This document shows, piece by piece, positions 1 to 7,850 of a stretch of 64,000 bases of DNA. Made by a program: the position numbers and the translations under genes. Under the pieces are notes generated by a model that saw only the letters and a list, made by a program, of their open reading frames with translations, made no database searches and was not told the DNA's origin. Within the stretch, counting starts at the first letter, position 1. Each line of letters begins with the position of its first letter. The DNA comes from Nitrospira sp. UBA2082 (GTDB lineage Bacteria > Nitrospirota > Nitrospiria > Nitrospirales > Nitrospiraceae): the NCBI GenBank assembly GCA_002331335.1, contig DCZO01000014.1:354825-418824 (forward strand). The letters are read 5' to 3'.

Positions 1-68
1 GGGTCCCAATTGCGTGCGCGACTCCCCACCTGACGATCCCACCGGAAACTGTTATCAGCGGTAGCCAT
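1..68 (-). CDS. Possible 5' end of a divergent gene running off the left edge
   Basis: On the minus strand an ATG at 68-66 (a second one in frame at 89-87) opens a frame with no stop to the window edge. It reads MATADNSFRWDRQVG. An AAAGGA-like Shine-Dalgarno sits at about 83-78. Only about 22 codons are visible, so chance alone could explain it. I cannot assign a family. If it is real, the gene is divergent from the small gene at 120. Confidence 0.2.
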   Translation of the reverse strand, partial: MATADNSFRWDRQVGSRARNWD

Positions 69-119
69 CACGCCGCGTCCTTTATTCATGGTGGCGTTCT
101 CAACAGGAACATTGCTACA

Positions 120-458
120 GTGTCGGTGATGGACCAGCAGGACAACAGTACCGTCGCCGAACTCCGGCTCAGCTACCGTTATATCAAGGCTCATCCGTGG
201 GTCGTGACGGCCATGAACGGATTTCTCTCGGCCTATTTCATGGAACAGCCGAGTTTTCGCGTACAGCGGCATTTTGACGATCTGGAATCCGGCATGCACG
301 TGTGGCTGTGTGAAGTGCCGGCCACAATGAAAATGGAGCGCCTGCTGCGGCGCCTTAAAGCCGACATTCCCGTTTTTCAACAGACCGTGACGTCCTTGGC
401 TCCCAGTGCCCGCCCGCAATATCTGATCGACTGCCCGGATCCCACGACGCAAGAATAA
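120..458 (+). CDS. Small protein of unknown function (112 aa)
   Basis: The frame opens with GTG at 120; an ATG three codons later (129) is an equally possible start. The product has no signal peptide or membrane segment and looks like a small soluble cytoplasmic protein. It has an aromatic N-terminal half (YRYIKAHPW, AYFMEQPSFRV) and a basic helix (MKMERLLRRLKAD). I do not recognise the family. It lies 79 bp upstream of the lysine-degradation-like genes on the same strand, so it may be co-transcribed with them, but nothing in the sequence ties its function to them. Confidence 0.5.
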   Translation: MSVMDQQDNSTVAELRLSYRYIKAHPWVVTAMNGFLSAYFMEQPSFRVQRHFDDLESGMHVWLCEVPATMKMERLLRRLKADIPVFQQTVTSLAPSARPQYLIDCPDPTTQE

Positions 459-537
459 CCGGCCGCGACACGCAAATCGTCCACAGGCGTGTCCAAAATT
501 CGCGAGAGGAGTATACTAACGGACAGCGAGGTGCGTG

Positions 538-1626
538 ATGCATCGGGTGCTTGTTCTCGGCGCGGGGAAAATCGGCTCACTGATCGCGTGTCTCCTGGCT
601 CAACGCAAGACCTATGAGGTGCATCTGGGCGACATCACCCTGGACGCCCCGAAGCGACTCGTGGAAGACCTCGGTTTGGAGCGCGTCACGCCCTGTATTT
701 TAGACCTCCGCCATCCTGACGCCGTGAGCACCTATCTGTCGGCGCACCCGGTCGACGCCATTCTGTCGAGCCTCCCCTATTTCTGCAATCCCACCGTCGC
801 CGGCTTGGCGCTGACCCACGGCGTGCACTACTTCGACCTGACAGAAGACGTCGAAGTGACCAATCAGATCAAAATTCTGAGCACGGGGGCCACCCAGGCC
901 TTCATGCCGCAGTGCGGATTGGCGCCGGGGTTCATCAGCATCGTCGCTCACGATTTAATGACACATTTTGAAACGCTGGATACGGTCAAGATGCGCGTCG
1001 GCGCCTTGCCGGTCCATCCCAGCAACGCGCTGAAATATTCACTCACTTGGTCTACCGACGGCTTGATCAACGAGTACGGCAATCTCTGCTACGGCATCGA
1101 AGGAGGCGAAAAGGTTCCGCTTCAGCCGTTGGAAGGGTATGAAACGATCGAGCTGGACGGACTGCTTTATGAAGCCTTCAATACGTCAGGAGGTTTGGGC
1201 ACGCTGGCCGATAGTTATGCCGGCAGGGTCCGAACGATGAATTACAAGACACTGCGCTACCCCGGGCATTGCGAGAAAATCCACTTGTTGATGAAAGACC
1301 TGAAGCTGAATGAAGATCGGGAGACCCTGAAACGCGTGCTCGAACATGCCGTCCCGCAAACTCTTCAAGACGTTGCGCTGATCTATGCGTCGGTCTCAGG
1401 CACCCAGCACGGCGGGTTTTTCGAAGAGAATTACGTAAAGAAAGTGTACCCGCAATGCATCAAAGGCAAGCTCTGGTCTGCCATCCAGGTGACCACCGCC
1501 TCGAGCGCCTGTTGCGTCATGGATCTTGTCTTGAATCACCCGTCTCAGTACCATGGATTCGTCACTCAAGAATCGATCCCCTTGAAGGATTTTCTCAACA
1601 ACGAGTTCGGAGGCTGCTTCCGATGA
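538..1626 (+). CDS. Saccharopine dehydrogenase / lysine 6-dehydrogenase family enzyme
   Basis: Predicted NAD(P)-dependent dehydrogenase yielding 2-aminoadipate 6-semialdehyde, from saccharopine or directly from lysine. The N-terminal Rossmann motif GAGKIG is at residues 8-13. Further landmarks are MPQCGLAPGF, a LTWSTDGLINEYGN segment and KTLRYPGHCEK, which I recall from lysine 6-dehydrogenases and saccharopine reductases. At 362 aa it matches the short single-domain members and lacks the lysine-ketoglutarate reductase half of the bifunctional enzyme. I chose ATG 538 because GAGG at 528-531 sits 6 nt before it; GTG 535 is the alternative. Its stop overlaps the next start in ATGA (1623-1626), so the two are translationally coupled. 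Which substrate it uses cannot be read from sequence. Confidence 0.85.
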   Translation: MHRVLVLGAGKIGSLIACLLAQRKTYEVHLGDITLDAPKRLVEDLGLERVTPCILDLRHPDAVSTYLSAHPVDAILSSLPYFCNPTVAGLALTHGVHYFDLTEDVEVTNQIKILSTGATQAFMPQCGLAPGFISIVAHDLMTHFETLDTVKMRVGALPVHPSNALKYSLTWSTDGLINEYGNLCYGIEGGEKVPLQPLEGYETIELDGLLYEAFNTSGGLGTLADSYAGRVRTMNYKTLRYPGHCEKIHLLMKDLKLNEDRETLKRVLEHAVPQTLQDVALIYASVSGTQHGGFFEENYVKKVYPQCIKGKLWSAIQVTTASSACCVMDLVLNHPSQYHGFVTQESIPLKDFLNNEFGGCFR

Positions 1627-3152
1627 TCCCGATACAAACCGTGCTCAGAGACCTCGGCATCCAGGCCGTCAATGCCGGCGGAAGTACCGGAAGCGGCTGG
1701 TCCTCCAGCCTCTCCGGCAGAACGCTCATGCAATCCATCAATCCGACCACCGGCGAAAGCATCGCCGCCGTGGCTCCCTGCTCTCGCGAGGACTATGAAC
1801 GTATTGCAACAGAGTCCGTCGAAGCCTTTGCCACGTGGCGTCTCGTGCCGGCGCCCAAACGCGGCGAGCTCGTTCGCCTCATCGGCCAAGCCTTGCGGGA
1901 GAAGAAGGACCAGCTGGGCACATTGGTCTCACTGGAGGTCGGGAAAATCAAGGCCGAAGGAGACGGCGAGGTCCAGGAAATGATCGACATGGCCGATTTT
2001 GCCGTCGGCCAGGCACGAATGCTCTACGGCGCGACCATGCAATCGGAAAGGCCGGCCCATCGCATGGCCGAGCAGTGGCATCCGCTGGGGCCGGTCGGTG
2101 TCATCACGGCCTTCAATTTTCCTGTTGCCGTGTGGTCATGGAACGCCTTCGTCGCCGCCATTGCCGGCGACACGGTCATCTGGAAACCCTCACCCAAAGC
2201 GCCACTCTGCGCGATCGCCGTGCAACATATTTGCAATCGAGTCATGCAGCAGCAGGGCTGTCAGGGAATCTTTTCGCTCTTTGTTTCCGAGCAAACAGAT
2301 CTCGCTGAACACATGGTAAGGGACCGTCGGTTGCCATTGATCTCGTTCACCGGCTCGGTCCCGGTTGGTCGCCGCGTGGCCTCGGCCGTCGGAGAGCGGC
2401 TGGGCCGGACGTTATTGGAGCTCAGCGGCAACAACGCCGTGATCGTCGATGACACCGCCGATCTGGACATGGCAATCCGAGCCGTCCTGTTCGGCGCGGT
2501 CGGCACCGCCGGCCAGCGCTGCACAACAACCAGACGCCTGATCGTCCATGAGTCGCGCTACGACCAACTGCTCGGCAAACTTGTGAAGGCCTACTCCCAG
2601 GTCCATATCGGGAATCCGCTGGAACCCAACGTCTTGATGGGACCTCTCATCGACCGACATGCCGTCGAGGGATACCGTGCCGCACTCGATGAGGTGCAAA
2701 AAGAAGGGGGGCAGATCCTCTGCGGCGGGCATGTCCTGAATCGGCCCGGCTTCTTCGTGGAGCCGACGATCGTCCGTGCACAGAATACCTGGCCCGTCGT
2801 GCAACGTGAAACCTTCGCCCCGATTCTATATGTTATGACTTTTCAAACACTCGATGAAGCGATCGCCATGCAGAACGATGTGCCGCAAGGTCTCTCATCC
2901 GCCATGTTCTCCAACGACGTCCGCCGCACGGGGCAATTTCTGTCCGCTGCCGGCAGTGACTGCGGCATCGCCAACATCAATATCGGCACGTCCGGCGCAG
3001 AAATCGGCGGGGCCTTCGGCGGAGAGAAGGAGACGGGCGGCGGGCGTGAGGCCGGATCGGATGCATGGAAGGCCTACATGCGCCGCCAAACCAATACCAT
3101 CAACTGGGGAACGGAACTTCCGTTGGCCCAAGGCATCAGATTTGGAGAGTGA
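1623..3152 (+). CDS. ALDH7-type 2-aminoadipate 6-semialdehyde dehydrogenase
   Basis: Predicted oxidation of aminoadipate semialdehyde to 2-aminoadipate with NAD+. The 509-aa length equals that of ALDH7 (antiquitin/AmaB) proteins. The ALDH active site is intact: oxyanion-hole Asn165 in TAFNFP, Glu266 in LLELSGNN and nucleophile Cys300 in GTAGQRC. The late glycine-rich block GGEKETGGGREAGSD followed by DAWKAYMRRQT is typical of ALDH7. The frame extends upstream to 1455, but that lies inside the preceding gene; ATG 1623 forms an ATGA overlap with its stop and gives the family length. The gene pair makes sense as two successive steps of lysine breakdown. Confidence 0.9.
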   Translation: MIPIQTVLRDLGIQAVNAGGSTGSGWSSSLSGRTLMQSINPTTGESIAAVAPCSREDYERIATESVEAFATWRLVPAPKRGELVRLIGQALREKKDQLGTLVSLEVGKIKAEGDGEVQEMIDMADFAVGQARMLYGATMQSERPAHRMAEQWHPLGPVGVITAFNFPVAVWSWNAFVAAIAGDTVIWKPSPKAPLCAIAVQHICNRVMQQQGCQGIFSLFVSEQTDLAEHMVRDRRLPLISFTGSVPVGRRVASAVGERLGRTLLELSGNNAVIVDDTADLDMAIRAVLFGAVGTAGQRCTTTRRLIVHESRYDQLLGKLVKAYSQVHIGNPLEPNVLMGPLIDRHAVEGYRAALDEVQKEGGQILCGGHVLNRPGFFVEPTIVRAQNTWPVVQRETFAPILYVMTFQTLDEAIAMQNDVPQGLSSAMFSNDVRRTGQFLSAAGSDCGIANINIGTSGAEIGGAFGGEKETGGGREAGSDAWKAYMRRQTNTINWGTELPLAQGIRFGE

Positions 3153-3248
3153 AGACGTCATGCGTCAATCGCCAAGAGCCGCAGGATCTTCCCCCGATTG
3201 ACGGTTGACGAGTAGCGTCTGACGAGGCGGCACGGAAAGGAGACCCTC

Positions 3249-3845
3249 ATGGATCAGGCTGCAACATTGGATGCACTCATTGAACGCATGGTGACCGACT
3301 ACGTGGCGCGCAACAAAGCCGCCGGTGTGCTCAAGACGATGCTCGACAATGCGGGGGTCGGATTGTTCCCGGTCATCGATCACCTGACTATTCGCACCTT
3401 CGACATCGATCATGGCGCAGAGCCGTTCGTTGCGCTGGGCTATGGGTACGATGAAACCCTTGAATACGACGATTGGTATGCCAAGGTCTATCGCAAGGCC
3501 GGCTACCCCGCCCTCTTCGTCGATCAAGCCTATGCGGGCGACCGGGGCAAGACCAGCATCATCCCCGGCTGGGTCAAGAAATTCGGAGACCGGGTGTTTC
3601 ACCATATCGCGGTGCGTGTCGAGGACATCGATCGGGCGGTGGATCGGCTCAAACAGATGGGCGTGGTGTTCGCCGGAAACATCGTCGGCAAACGGGGAGA
3701 ACAGCTCCGGCAAATCTTTTCCGCGCCGGAAACGGTGGACGGTCAGCCCTTCTCCGTCTTAGAGCTGGCGGAACGGCACCGGGGCTATCTCGGCTTCCTG
3801 CCTCCGCAAGCCGACAGTCTCATGAAGTCCTCCGCCCCGCGCTGA
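3249..3845 (+). CDS. Short VOC-fold metalloenzyme, DUF1338/HglS-like candidate
   Basis: A 198-aa vicinal-oxygen-chelate-like protein. Candidate metal ligands are His45 (in IDHLTIRTFDID), His118 or His119 (RVFHHIAV) and Glu172 (VLELAER), the usual two His plus one Glu arrangement. The DHLTIRTFDID block resembles the NHLTPRTLDID block I recall from DUF1338 proteins (E. coli YdcJ, Pseudomonas HglS), where this His and the Arg four residues later serve metal and 2-oxoadipate binding. DUF1338 proteins are about twice as long, so this would be a minimal form. Position right after lysine-catabolic genes supports a role on 2-oxoadipate. A generic glyoxalase/HPPD-like enzyme is the alternative. Start ATG 3249 has AAAGGAG at 3236-3242. 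Confidence 0.6.
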   Translation: MDQAATLDALIERMVTDYVARNKAAGVLKTMLDNAGVGLFPVIDHLTIRTFDIDHGAEPFVALGYGYDETLEYDDWYAKVYRKAGYPALFVDQAYAGDRGKTSIIPGWVKKFGDRVFHHIAVRVEDIDRAVDRLKQMGVVFAGNIVGKRGEQLRQIFSAPETVDGQPFSVLELAERHRGYLGFLPPQADSLMKSSAPR

Positions 3846-4039
3846 ACGGCGTGACCTGCCTTCCCCCTCTTTCGACGAGACGCTCCTTCTTCACTCTTAA
3901 TATTTCCCACCTCTATCAATGACTTGCGTTTCCCCTTCGAAAGACGGCTCCTCGTCCGTGGTATAGGCTGACAGGCGCTGATGCCCTATGGTTCTACTCA
4001 CGGCAGAGAGCAGAACCCTATATCTCGCCTACCGTTGTT

Positions 4040-6325
4040 ATGACGTTTATCGATACTCTGTTTGGGACTCCAATCTCGGCGGGACTGTCCGGCGTGGCTC
4101 TCTTCGCCATTGGCCTGCTGGTCAAACAGAACCGGGGACGACGATGGGTCCTCAGTCTCAGCCTTCTCCTCTATCTTCGCTATATCGTCTGGCGGGCTCT
4201 TTACACGCTGCCGACCGACGACCTCACCAGCATGATTATCGGAGGGACGGTCTATCTCGCGGAACTCTACGGCCTCTGCCAATTCTCTTTCTTCACCTAT
4301 CAATCCTGGTCTCCCTTGGACCGGCAGCCGGCCCCGATTACCAGATACCCGACCGTCGATATCATGGTCACGGTGGTCAATGAACCGCTCTCGCTCCTAC
4401 GACAATCGTTGATCGGGTGTTTGAGGCAAGACTATCCGAGAGACCGCTTCACCGTGTATGTGCTCGATGATGGCCATCGTCTTGAAGCCAAGACCCTTGC
4501 AGCCGAACTGGGGTGCGGCTACCTCACCCGACCGGATAGTCCCCGCCATGCGAAGGCTGGAAACCTGAACCACGCGCTTCGCATGACTGACGGCGAGTTG
4601 ATCGCCGTGTTCGATGTGGACCACGTCCCTGCCCGTCCATTCCTGAAAGAAACCGTCGGGTTCTTCGATGATCCCAACGTAGCTATCGTTCAGACTCCCC
4701 ACCACTTCTATAATCCCGACATTTTCCAGCGGAACCTGCGTGTCGGAAGTCAGGTCATGAACGAGCAAGCCTTGTTCTTCCGATCGCTCCAAGCAGGCAG
4801 GGACACGCACAACAGCGCCTTCTTCGCCGGCAGCGGCGGCCTGCTCCGCCGGAAACCGCTGGAGGACATCGGCGGTTTCCAAACACAGACCATCACCGAA
4901 GACATTCACACCAGCATGAATCTGCACGCAAAGGGATACACGTCCTGCTACCTCAATCGCGTGCTGTCGGCCGGCCTCATGCCGGAAACATTCGAGGGGT
5001 ACCTGAAGCAACGTAAACGGTGGGCCATGGGGTGCATCCAGGTGCTCCTCCGTGACAATCCACTGACAAAGCGCGGCCTCACGTTCGCGCAGCGTCTGGA
5101 TTATTTCGGATCGATCTTCTATTTTTTCTTCGGCCTGCCGCGCGTGATCTGCCTCGTAGCTCCTCTGGCAAGCCTGCTGTTTCACACCCCGCCGCTTCAC
5201 GCGGATATCACGCTGCTCACGCTGCACTTCTTTCTCTTTTACATCGCGTCGGCCCTCGCGATGCGGCCCGTAACCCGCGGCTCTCGCAATCCCTTCTGGT
5301 CGGACATCTATGAGCTCGCCATGTGCTTCGCGCTGAGCGCGGTCGCGTTGAAAGCGCTTGCGGCACCGAGAAAAGAACGGGCGTTTGAAGTGACACCCAA
5401 AGGACAGCGCGTCAAGAAAAACACGTCCGCTGAGTTGACCTTAGCGTGGCCGCATTTGGTGACTTTCGGATTGTTAATCGGCGGGTTGGTCCTGGGCATT
5501 CAGGATCTTCGGCATGGCACGGGTGATGCCGGGCTCCCGGTCAGCCTGTTTTGGGGCACGGCCAATCTCATCCTGTTGACGATCGCCATGTTTGTGGCCA
5601 GTGAGCAACCACAGGGCCGGCAGGCGTTTCGGCTCAATCGGGATTTCGTCGGCGAGCTGTTCATGGACGGCAGTTCCACCCCCGTGCGCATTCTCAATAT
5701 CAATGAATCCGGCGCTGCGCTATCCATAGAACATCCCGTCTTTACGGCACAACACACGGTGAAGCTGCTTCTCACCTCCTCTCAAGGCACTATCGTGCGA
5801 TTGAGTGGACGACTCATGAGACAAGAACGAACGCCATCCGGTGACGTGATCGCCGGGGTTCAATTTATCGAACTCGATGATCCAACCACAGAGGTGATTG
5901 TCGACAAGATGTTCGGTGACCCTGCGTCCTGGGAGAAGAGCTATCGCATTCAGCCGGGCATTGCAGACAGCGTGCGGTCATTGCTGCACGCCCTTGCTTC
6001 CCCCTGGAAATCCTTCACCTGGGAACAACGCCGAATGCCGCGTGTGGCTTATGAAACGTCGTGTCGCTTACGCACCCCGACGGTTTCACTAGCGGGAACG
6101 CTGGAAGACATGTCCTTCACGGGTGTGCGCGTACGCGTTCCGTCAATTCCGAGTGAGTCGTTGGCCGGCAGCCAATTGGTATTGCCTCTTGTGACCCTCA
6201 AGGTCTCTCCGGTGTCGATGACGCGCCGTCATCTCAAGACCTGCATCCATTTTACGGTCGAGAGTATCGAACGGGGCGAACACCATTGGCGTGCATTGCA
6301 CAATACTGAATGGAAGCGAGCATGA
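4040..6325 (+). CDS. bcsA: Cellulose synthase catalytic subunit-like (BcsA) with two C-terminal PilZ-like modules
   Basis: Inner-membrane family 2 glycosyltransferase, 761 aa, predicted to polymerise UDP-glucose to beta-1,4-glucan and push it through its own membrane channel. N-terminal membrane helices (about 10-80) precede the catalytic domain: VLDDGHR (141-147), FDVDH (191-195, the DxD site), HN 257-258, TED 286-288 and QRKRW (324-328). More membrane helices follow (about 355-520). The tail has two PilZ-like modules: RQAFR (527-531) with a degenerate NINESG, then RRMPR (664-668) with a canonical DMSFTG (690-695), so c-di-GMP control is expected. BcsA usually has one PilZ domain. No bcsB, bcsC or bcsZ is nearby. 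The next gene overlaps by ATGA. Confidence 0.85.
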   Translation: MTFIDTLFGTPISAGLSGVALFAIGLLVKQNRGRRWVLSLSLLLYLRYIVWRALYTLPTDDLTSMIIGGTVYLAELYGLCQFSFFTYQSWSPLDRQPAPITRYPTVDIMVTVVNEPLSLLRQSLIGCLRQDYPRDRFTVYVLDDGHRLEAKTLAAELGCGYLTRPDSPRHAKAGNLNHALRMTDGELIAVFDVDHVPARPFLKETVGFFDDPNVAIVQTPHHFYNPDIFQRNLRVGSQVMNEQALFFRSLQAGRDTHNSAFFAGSGGLLRRKPLEDIGGFQTQTITEDIHTSMNLHAKGYTSCYLNRVLSAGLMPETFEGYLKQRKRWAMGCIQVLLRDNPLTKRGLTFAQRLDYFGSIFYFFFGLPRVICLVAPLASLLFHTPPLHADITLLTLHFFLFYIASALAMRPVTRGSRNPFWSDIYELAMCFALSAVALKALAAPRKERAFEVTPKGQRVKKNTSAELTLAWPHLVTFGLLIGGLVLGIQDLRHGTGDAGLPVSLFWGTANLILLTIAMFVASEQPQGRQAFRLNRDFVGELFMDGSSTPVRILNINESGAALSIEHPVFTAQHTVKLLLTSSQGTIVRLSGRLMRQERTPSGDVIAGVQFIELDDPTTEVIVDKMFGDPASWEKSYRIQPGIADSVRSLLHALASPWKSFTWEQRRMPRVAYETSCRLRTPTVSLAGTLEDMSFTGVRVRVPSIPSESLAGSQLVLPLVTLKVSPVSMTRRHLKTCIHFTVESIERGEHHWRALHNTEWKRA

Positions 6326-7065
6326 GCACCGGCGCTCCACCGAATCAGTCTTTACCGCCCGACACTCAGGTCCCGCCTGTAGTGAGTTGTGAAGTGGTCA
6401 CGGAGGGACTGTCGTTCGCGGGAAAGATTGTCGCGCTCAGGAACAACCGCTTGCGGGTCATTCTTCCCACACCACTCTTTGCGCGACCTGACGCAACGAC
6501 GGTCGTCTTGACGAATCTGGAGGGCATGTCGCTCCGCATGACTGGGTGCGTGATGACTCAACGACAGATTGGCGTGGGAGAGATGCTGGCCGTCATCCAA
6601 CTCGCCAATCTGCCATCCGAGTCGGCCCTGGCACCTCATGAACAGCGCATGATCTCCTCGTTGCGGCACATACATCGACCTCCCGGGCGATCCCCATGGA
6701 CTGGGCGTTGCGTGGATTGGGCCCATGATCTGGCGAGCTATGTTCTCGCGCCGTTTCAGGATCGGAGGCTCATCCCTCGACTTGCGATCCGCACGAATTG
6801 CGCTATGCTCGATGCAGATACTCCCCGACAGGGGATGACGCGTGATCTCTCGTACTCCGGGGCGTCAGTCCTATTCTCGGACTTCTCTCCCGACAACCTG
6901 TCGGGGGTGTTGCTTCGCATCAAATTCGTCACGCTGAATGCGACACCGGTTGAGATCGTGCGGCAGGGCCGCAACACTGTGGTTCGGTTTCGTATTGAGT
7001 CCATTTACGAGGGAGAACGTCGATGGCGCGACTTGCATTACTCCTACTGGCAGCACTTGTCCTAA
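6322..7065 (+). CDS. PilZ-domain protein resembling the BcsA tail
   Basis: A 247-aa soluble protein whose C-terminal half has both c-di-GMP motifs of PilZ: RRLIPR and DLSYSG. Its last 40 residues parallel those of BcsA upstream: FRIESIYEGERRWRDLHY against FTVESIERGEHHWRALHN. The N-terminal half (CEVVTEGLSFAGKIVALRNNRLRV) looks like a second, motif-less PilZ-type barrel. It therefore looks like a detached duplicate of the tandem tail of BcsA and may act as a c-di-GMP-sensing partner of the synthase. ATG 6322 makes an ATGA overlap with bcsA; ATG 6310 is also in frame. Confidence 0.75.
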   Translation: MSTGAPPNQSLPPDTQVPPVVSCEVVTEGLSFAGKIVALRNNRLRVILPTPLFARPDATTVVLTNLEGMSLRMTGCVMTQRQIGVGEMLAVIQLANLPSESALAPHEQRMISSLRHIHRPPGRSPWTGRCVDWAHDLASYVLAPFQDRRLIPRLAIRTNCAMLDADTPRQGMTRDLSYSGASVLFSDFSPDNLSGVLLRIKFVTLNATPVEIVRQGRNTVVRFRIESIYEGERRWRDLHYSYWQHLS

Positions 7066-7724
7066 CAGTCCTGCCCGGCCGAACCTGGGCGGGCGATGTC
7101 TTCACCGGATTTCAGATCGACAATAAGCGCCAGTACTTCGGGTATGTCGGAGTGAGGACGCCCATCTTGCAGATGTCAGGGGGAACCACGCTGTTTGCGC
7201 AAGCAATGACGGCCGGACTTGGATACAGTTTCAGAAATGGGACCCGGCTGTTGGATGCCAATGTGCAATTTGTCGTTCCCTCTGTAGGCATCTCACAGTC
7301 GCTGGGCCGGTGGACATTCCTGGCGCTGGGTGGTCCGCAGTTACGCCGAATCGAAGAAGACCGGCTCAACACAAGCGCGAAGGTCGATCATCAGATTGGG
7401 GCCTTCGGTCAAATCGAGGCGTTCTATTGGCATGAAAAGGGCAACCTCCACGCGATTGGATCGTACGCCGATCTGGACAATTTCTTCTGGAGCCGTCTGC
7501 GCGGAAAATTATTGGTCCACAAATCGGAAAAAGGTTGCTGCCCCCTATATGCGGGATGGGACATCGCCGGAATGGGCAACGGCGACTTTCGTGCGGTGCA
7601 GACTGGACCGGTCGTCGAGATATCGGTCGGCAAAGTCGCCTTCCTGGCGAAAGGGGGATACCAGCACAGTACCTCCTTCCATAGCGGTGGCTACGGAGGC
7701 ATCGAAGCCTATTTCCCTTTTTAA
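7023..7724 (+). CDS. Outer-membrane protein resembling cellulose biosynthesis protein BcsS
   Basis: A 233-aa exported protein. Residues 1-23 form a signal peptide (MARLALLLLAALVLTVLPG, then TWAGD). The rest alternates polar and hydrophobic residues, rich in Gly and aromatic residues, and ends in IEAYFPF with a terminal Phe, as in outer-membrane beta-barrels. Pieces such as GNGDFRAVQTGP and the GGYGGIEAY end recall BcsS proteins of cellulose operons. The start lies 43 bp inside the preceding PilZ gene, which suggests coupled translation. A role in export or anchoring of the glucan is inferred from position; the family call is tentative. Confidence 0.6.
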   Translation: MARLALLLLAALVLTVLPGRTWAGDVFTGFQIDNKRQYFGYVGVRTPILQMSGGTTLFAQAMTAGLGYSFRNGTRLLDANVQFVVPSVGISQSLGRWTFLALGGPQLRRIEEDRLNTSAKVDHQIGAFGQIEAFYWHEKGNLHAIGSYADLDNFFWSRLRGKLLVHKSEKGCCPLYAGWDIAGMGNGDFRAVQTGPVVEISVGKVAFLAKGGYQHSTSFHSGGYGGIEAYFPF

Positions 7725-7850
7725 TTCATTAGGAGCCTCTCGTCGGTCATTGTCCCCTTCGAAGCCTCTGCCTGGCTTACTTCTGTTTCGCCAGGGTGTA
7801 CCGGTTGAGCCCACCTGACCACAGCGCTACACTTCCGCTCCCTGTGCCGC

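Noticed and set aside
1455..1622. Upstream extension of the aldehyde dehydrogenase to an ATG at 1455
   Set aside because: These 56 codons lie inside the preceding dehydrogenase gene, whose reading frame is well supported. ATG 1623 gives the family length and an ATGA overlap.
7774..7800. CCTGGC/GCCAGG inverted repeat between the BcsS-like and the HExxH genes as a bidirectional terminator
   Set aside because: Six pairs with a 13-base loop and no T-tract on either side; too weak to call.
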